Notes under the pieces: generated by a model | The model's database searches: none | What the model was told of the DNA's origin: nothing | What the model saw: only the letters and a program-made list of their open reading frames with translations | Assembly (NCBI GenBank): GCA_029817715.1 | Contig: JARUPY010000537.1 | Span: 1,426,001-1,490,000 of the forward strand | DNA length: 64,000 nucleotides | Source of the DNA: Melastoma dodecandrum | Lineage: Eukaryota; Streptophyta; Magnoliopsida; Myrtales; Melastomataceae | Reading direction: 5' to 3' | Program-made: the position numbers and the translations under genes | Part shown: one piece after another, positions 61,857-64,000 of the stretch | Position numbering within the stretch: position 1 is the stretch's first letter | Layout: every line of letters starts with the position of its first letter

Positions 61857-63003
61857 CTGGTCGAACCGGTAATTCTTCTGGACAATGGACATGGCTAGCT
61901 TGGACTCTATTTAGTTAAGTAAAATCCTGAGACCTTTTTTTTTATCCAAAATGATTTTGGTGGTAGTCGATTGTATAGAGAATTAGTTAAATCTTCTGTT
62001 AGACTTTTTTTAATTAAGAAGATATTTGATAGAGAAAAAGTTCAATCGAGGCAATCCTAAGAAGTGAATTTTGATTGGCGAGGATGTTGACTGTCCTATC
62101 CAGATGAAATCTTTGGCTTTGGTATGACACGCAGTAGACATGGAGATAAATTAGTATTCGGTTGAAAGATAAATAGTGTGAAAAATCACTAGAAAATAAA
62201 TTATAGAATCAAACAATCGAGAGCCAGCCCTGATGGACGCTGAGTAAGACCATGGGGGATAATTTTTATGAACGTTTGAGTTGAAGAGATATCCTCCCAC
62301 CTCCACTTAAACTCAGAAAACTCTCTTCCTCCAACCCTCACTCATTTACTCACTTAAAGTGTTCGCCAGTCTCCACAAACTACCTGCAACTTCTCCAACC
62401 AAGTAGATGAAAACTAAAAACACACTCCCTATTCCATTTCATCAAAAGACCTCGGACCGTCCTGCATAGTTAGCTCTGGTACTTGCGCAAAATGACCTCG
62501 GCACCATGCTGCGGATGAAGAGTCACGATTGAGTCACCATGCTTAGTAACACCATCGTCCAGAGGAGGAGGGCCGAAGTTGTCTCCTGGCTAGCAAGGTA
62601 GAACAGCTTGCACTCCACAATCACCTCATCGATACTCATGCCGACCTTATTGCCCGACTGACCATGCTCCTGGATCTCCTTAATGTTAGACTCGATCATC
62701 AGCCCAAGCAAGTCGTCCCCAACAGATTCCCCCGCCTTTATGGCTTTCTCCTTTCTTTGGACAAGGTCCCGTATCAGTGATCGGATGTCAATGTCAATCT
62801 TCCTCATTCATCTATTCAACTTGGTTGGAACAAATCTGCAGAGGAGAACCGTGTTTCCAAGACAAACCGGGAAATATTTTTCTTTGTTGTTTTTCTTAAA
62901 GGCTGATGGAGAACATGATTGAGCTGCTTACCTCCATCCCGGAATGTACACAGATTGAACGGCCATGAGGGCGAGTTCAGACTGTTCTTCCAGAAGCTGG
63001 AAT
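61857..63003 (-). pseudogene. Second CYP72A-like P450, exon relics
   Basis: Minus-strand pieces match the neighbouring P450. Exon 3 end at 62932-63003 gives FQLLEEQSELALMAVQSVYI followed by a GTAAGC donor. Exon 4 at about 62835-62540 gives FVPTKLNR, a TGA, then DIDIRSLIRDLVQRKEKAI, DDLLGLMIESN and SQETTSALLLWTMVLLS. A displaced repeat of the exon 4 end is at about 62225-62255, and a short piece of exon 5 is at 61857-61905. Exons 1 and 2 and the heme loop are missing from the window. The copia element at 63004 sits inside exon 3. It is a tandem paralogue of the 58-60 kb gene. Confidence 0.75.
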
Positions 63004-63219
63004 TGTCAAACTTTGATTCGAGGATAAAAATTGTAGAAAATTATTGGTTGGCAAAAAAACAACTTATCAAACTCACGTTTACAAGAGGTTCTTATACAGG
63101 AAAAAAATCAAAAACTAAAAGAGAATCTAAATAGATCTCCTAAAATCTTTTATGAGATTTACTAAATCAATCTTATTCAAACCTAACAAATCAAATCCTA
63201 AAAACCTTAACCGCTGACA
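63004..63219 (-). repeat. 3' LTR of the short-LTR copia element
   Basis: Ends are TGTCA/TGACA. The inner boundary is fixed by the PPT and the outer boundary by the return of P450 exon sequence. TATAAG (minus strand, about 63091-63096) may be its TATA box. Confidence 0.85.
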
Positions 63220-63226
63220 CTCCTCC

Positions 63227-64000
63227 TTAAGGTTGTTTAGGAAACACTCCAAGTTTTTGTCTGAGATGCTGGAACTGATCTTTCGGTAAAGACTTAGTCA
63301 GAATATCCGCGACTTGATCACGAGATGGACAATATTCGAGCTTGACTTCACCATTCTTCACCGCTTCTCGAATCGCATGATACTTGACCGAAATATGTTT
63401 TGTCCTACCATGTTGAACCCGATTTTGAGCTATTGCAATAGCAGACTTATTGTCAAGATATATCGCCGTAGGAACCACTTGTTTCCGGCCCATGTCCTCC
63501 AGAACTTTTCTCAACCAAATCGCTTGATTGCCGGCCGCTGCAGCTGAAACATACTCTGCCTCGGCGGAGGATTGCGCCACAACTTCTTGCTTTTTTGAAC
63601 TCCAAGCAAATACTCCACTTCCAAACGAGAACGTAAAACCTGACGTGCTTTTCGAGTCCTCAATACTTCTAGCCCAATCACTGTTGCAGAAACCTTGGAG
63701 GTTTGAACTTTTATTCTTCACAAACCGAATACCAAAATCAATTGTGCCTTTAACATACCTCAACACTCTTTTCGCTGCACAAAGCTGGATTTGGTTCGGA
63801 GATTGCATAAATCTGGACAAATAACTGGCTGCAAACATTTGATCCGGGCGCGATGCTGATAAATACAACAAACTTCCAATAATACTTCTAAACAACGTCG
63901 CATCGGCCGCATCACTTCCATCATCTTTCACCAACTTTAAATTAGCAACGAGAGGAGTCGGTACCGACTTAGCTTCATTCATTCTGAATTTTTTCAGCAA
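63227..64000 (-). CDS. copia pol C-terminus: reverse transcriptase end and RNase H
   Basis: 257 residues are open to the window edge. Visible are the RT end (RMNEAKSVPTPLVANLKL, IIGSLLYLSASRPDQMFA, YLSRFMQSPN, AAKRVLRYVKGT) and RNase H with its acidic residues (GFCNSDWARSIEDSKSTSGF, QSSAEAEYVSAAAAGNQAIW, IYLDNKSAIAIAQN, RTKHISVKYHAIREAV) and the family ending ADILTKSLPK. RNase H removes the RNA strand during cDNA synthesis. The stop at 63227-63229 overlaps the PPT. No stop or frameshift is seen, unlike the other copia pol copies here, so this element may be recent. Confidence 0.9.
   Translation of the reverse strand: MLKKFRMNEAKSVPTPLVANLKLVKDDGSDAADATLFRSIIGSLLYLSASRPDQMFAASYLSRFMQSPNQIQLCAAKRVLRYVKGTIDFGIRFVKNKSSNLQGFCNSDWARSIEDSKSTSGFTFSFGSGVFAWSSKKQEVVAQSSAEAEYVSAAAAGNQAIWLRKVLEDMGRKQVVPTAIYLDNKSAIAIAQNRVQHGRTKHISVKYHAIREAVKNGEVKLEYCPSRDQVADILTKSLPKDQFQHLRQKLGVFPKQP

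Larger units (their letters stand above)
63004..64000 (-). mobile_element. Ty1/copia element with short LTR, runs off the right edge
   Basis: The 216-bp LTR (63004-63219) starts TGTCA and ends TGACA. A PPT-like AAGGAGGAG adjoins it, then an uninterrupted pol frame. It interrupts P450 exon 3; the flank GGAAT (62999-63003) should recur beyond the far LTR. It is a different family from the 1.6-kb-LTR copia elements in the window. Confidence 0.88.

Noticed and set aside
61857..62255. Possible separate gene between the foldback element and the second P450
   Set aside because: The only recognisable text is displaced P450 exon sequence; the rest has no domain.
1..64000. tRNA and rRNA genes
   Set aside because: None recognised by eye; the only tRNA-related sequence is the primer-binding site at 2901-2912. 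A covariance-model scan would be decisive.

Overview
This is nuclear DNA from a flowering plant, probably a woody eudicot. Split genes with GT-AG introns, plant-only families (DUF4220/DUF594, phloem protein 2, CYP72A, CC-NBS-LRR, Gnk2/DUF26), Ty1/copia and Ty3/gypsy LTRs and AT-rich spacers all point that way. The style of the TIR-NBS-LRR relics and the DUF4220 gene would fit Myrtales (Eucalyptus or Syzygium relatives), but that is a weak inference.

Only two or three genes look intact: a DUF4220/DUF594 membrane protein gene (32,044-34,422, minus), a phloem protein 2 lectin gene (35,228-36,300, plus) lying head to head with it, and possibly a small secreted Gnk2-domain gene (15,517-16,026, plus). 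Everything else recognisable as a gene is broken. There are three related CC-NBS-LRR copies (19.7-25.1 kb, 43.96-46.9 kb, 52.3-56.1 kb), TIR-NBS-LRR-type LRR relics (7.9-8.6 and 31.1 kb), and two CYP72A-like P450s (58.0-60.0 kb with two nonsense codons, and 61.9-63.0 kb in pieces).

Layout. 1-3.7 kb: left part of a decayed minus-strand copia element. 4.3-4.8 kb: a MITE-like unit with 108-bp tandem repeats. 5.7-6.4 kb: a repeat whose inverted partner is at 14.5-15.2 kb. 7.9-11.3 kb: LRR relic, then copia pol and a 1.7-kb LTR. 11.6-14.1 kb: gypsy solo LTR. 15.5 kb: Gnk2 gene. 16.2-19.2 kb: diverged gypsy LTR. 19.7-25.1 kb: NLR copy 1, split by a 2.7-kb solo LTR. 25.9-26.9 kb: large foldback element with a 9-bp target duplication. 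28.4-30.0 kb: copia solo LTR. 32-36.3 kb: the intact gene pair. 36.7-41.5 kb: two copia LTRs abutting in inverted orientation plus pol remnants. 42.1-43.9 kb: tandem duplication carrying foldback-related sequence, ending next to NLR copy 2. 47.5-51.8 kb: gypsy LTR pieces. 52.3-57.7 kb: NLR copy 3 with two LTR insertions. 58-63 kb: P450s and another foldback element. 63.0-64.0 kb: a copia element with an open pol frame, inserted in the second P450 relic.

The window reads as a resistance-gene-type neighbourhood eroded by LTR retrotransposons, most now reduced to solo LTRs. Target-site duplications (AAACA, ATATG, TTGGG, a near match GTGGT/GTGGC, and AATTAGGGG for the foldback element) let the insertions be defined to the base. 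The strongest unexplained feature is the foldback family, built from iterated AGTAGTAAA/TTTACTACT units. It lies 3' of NLR copy 1, 5' of NLR copy 2 and upstream of the P450.
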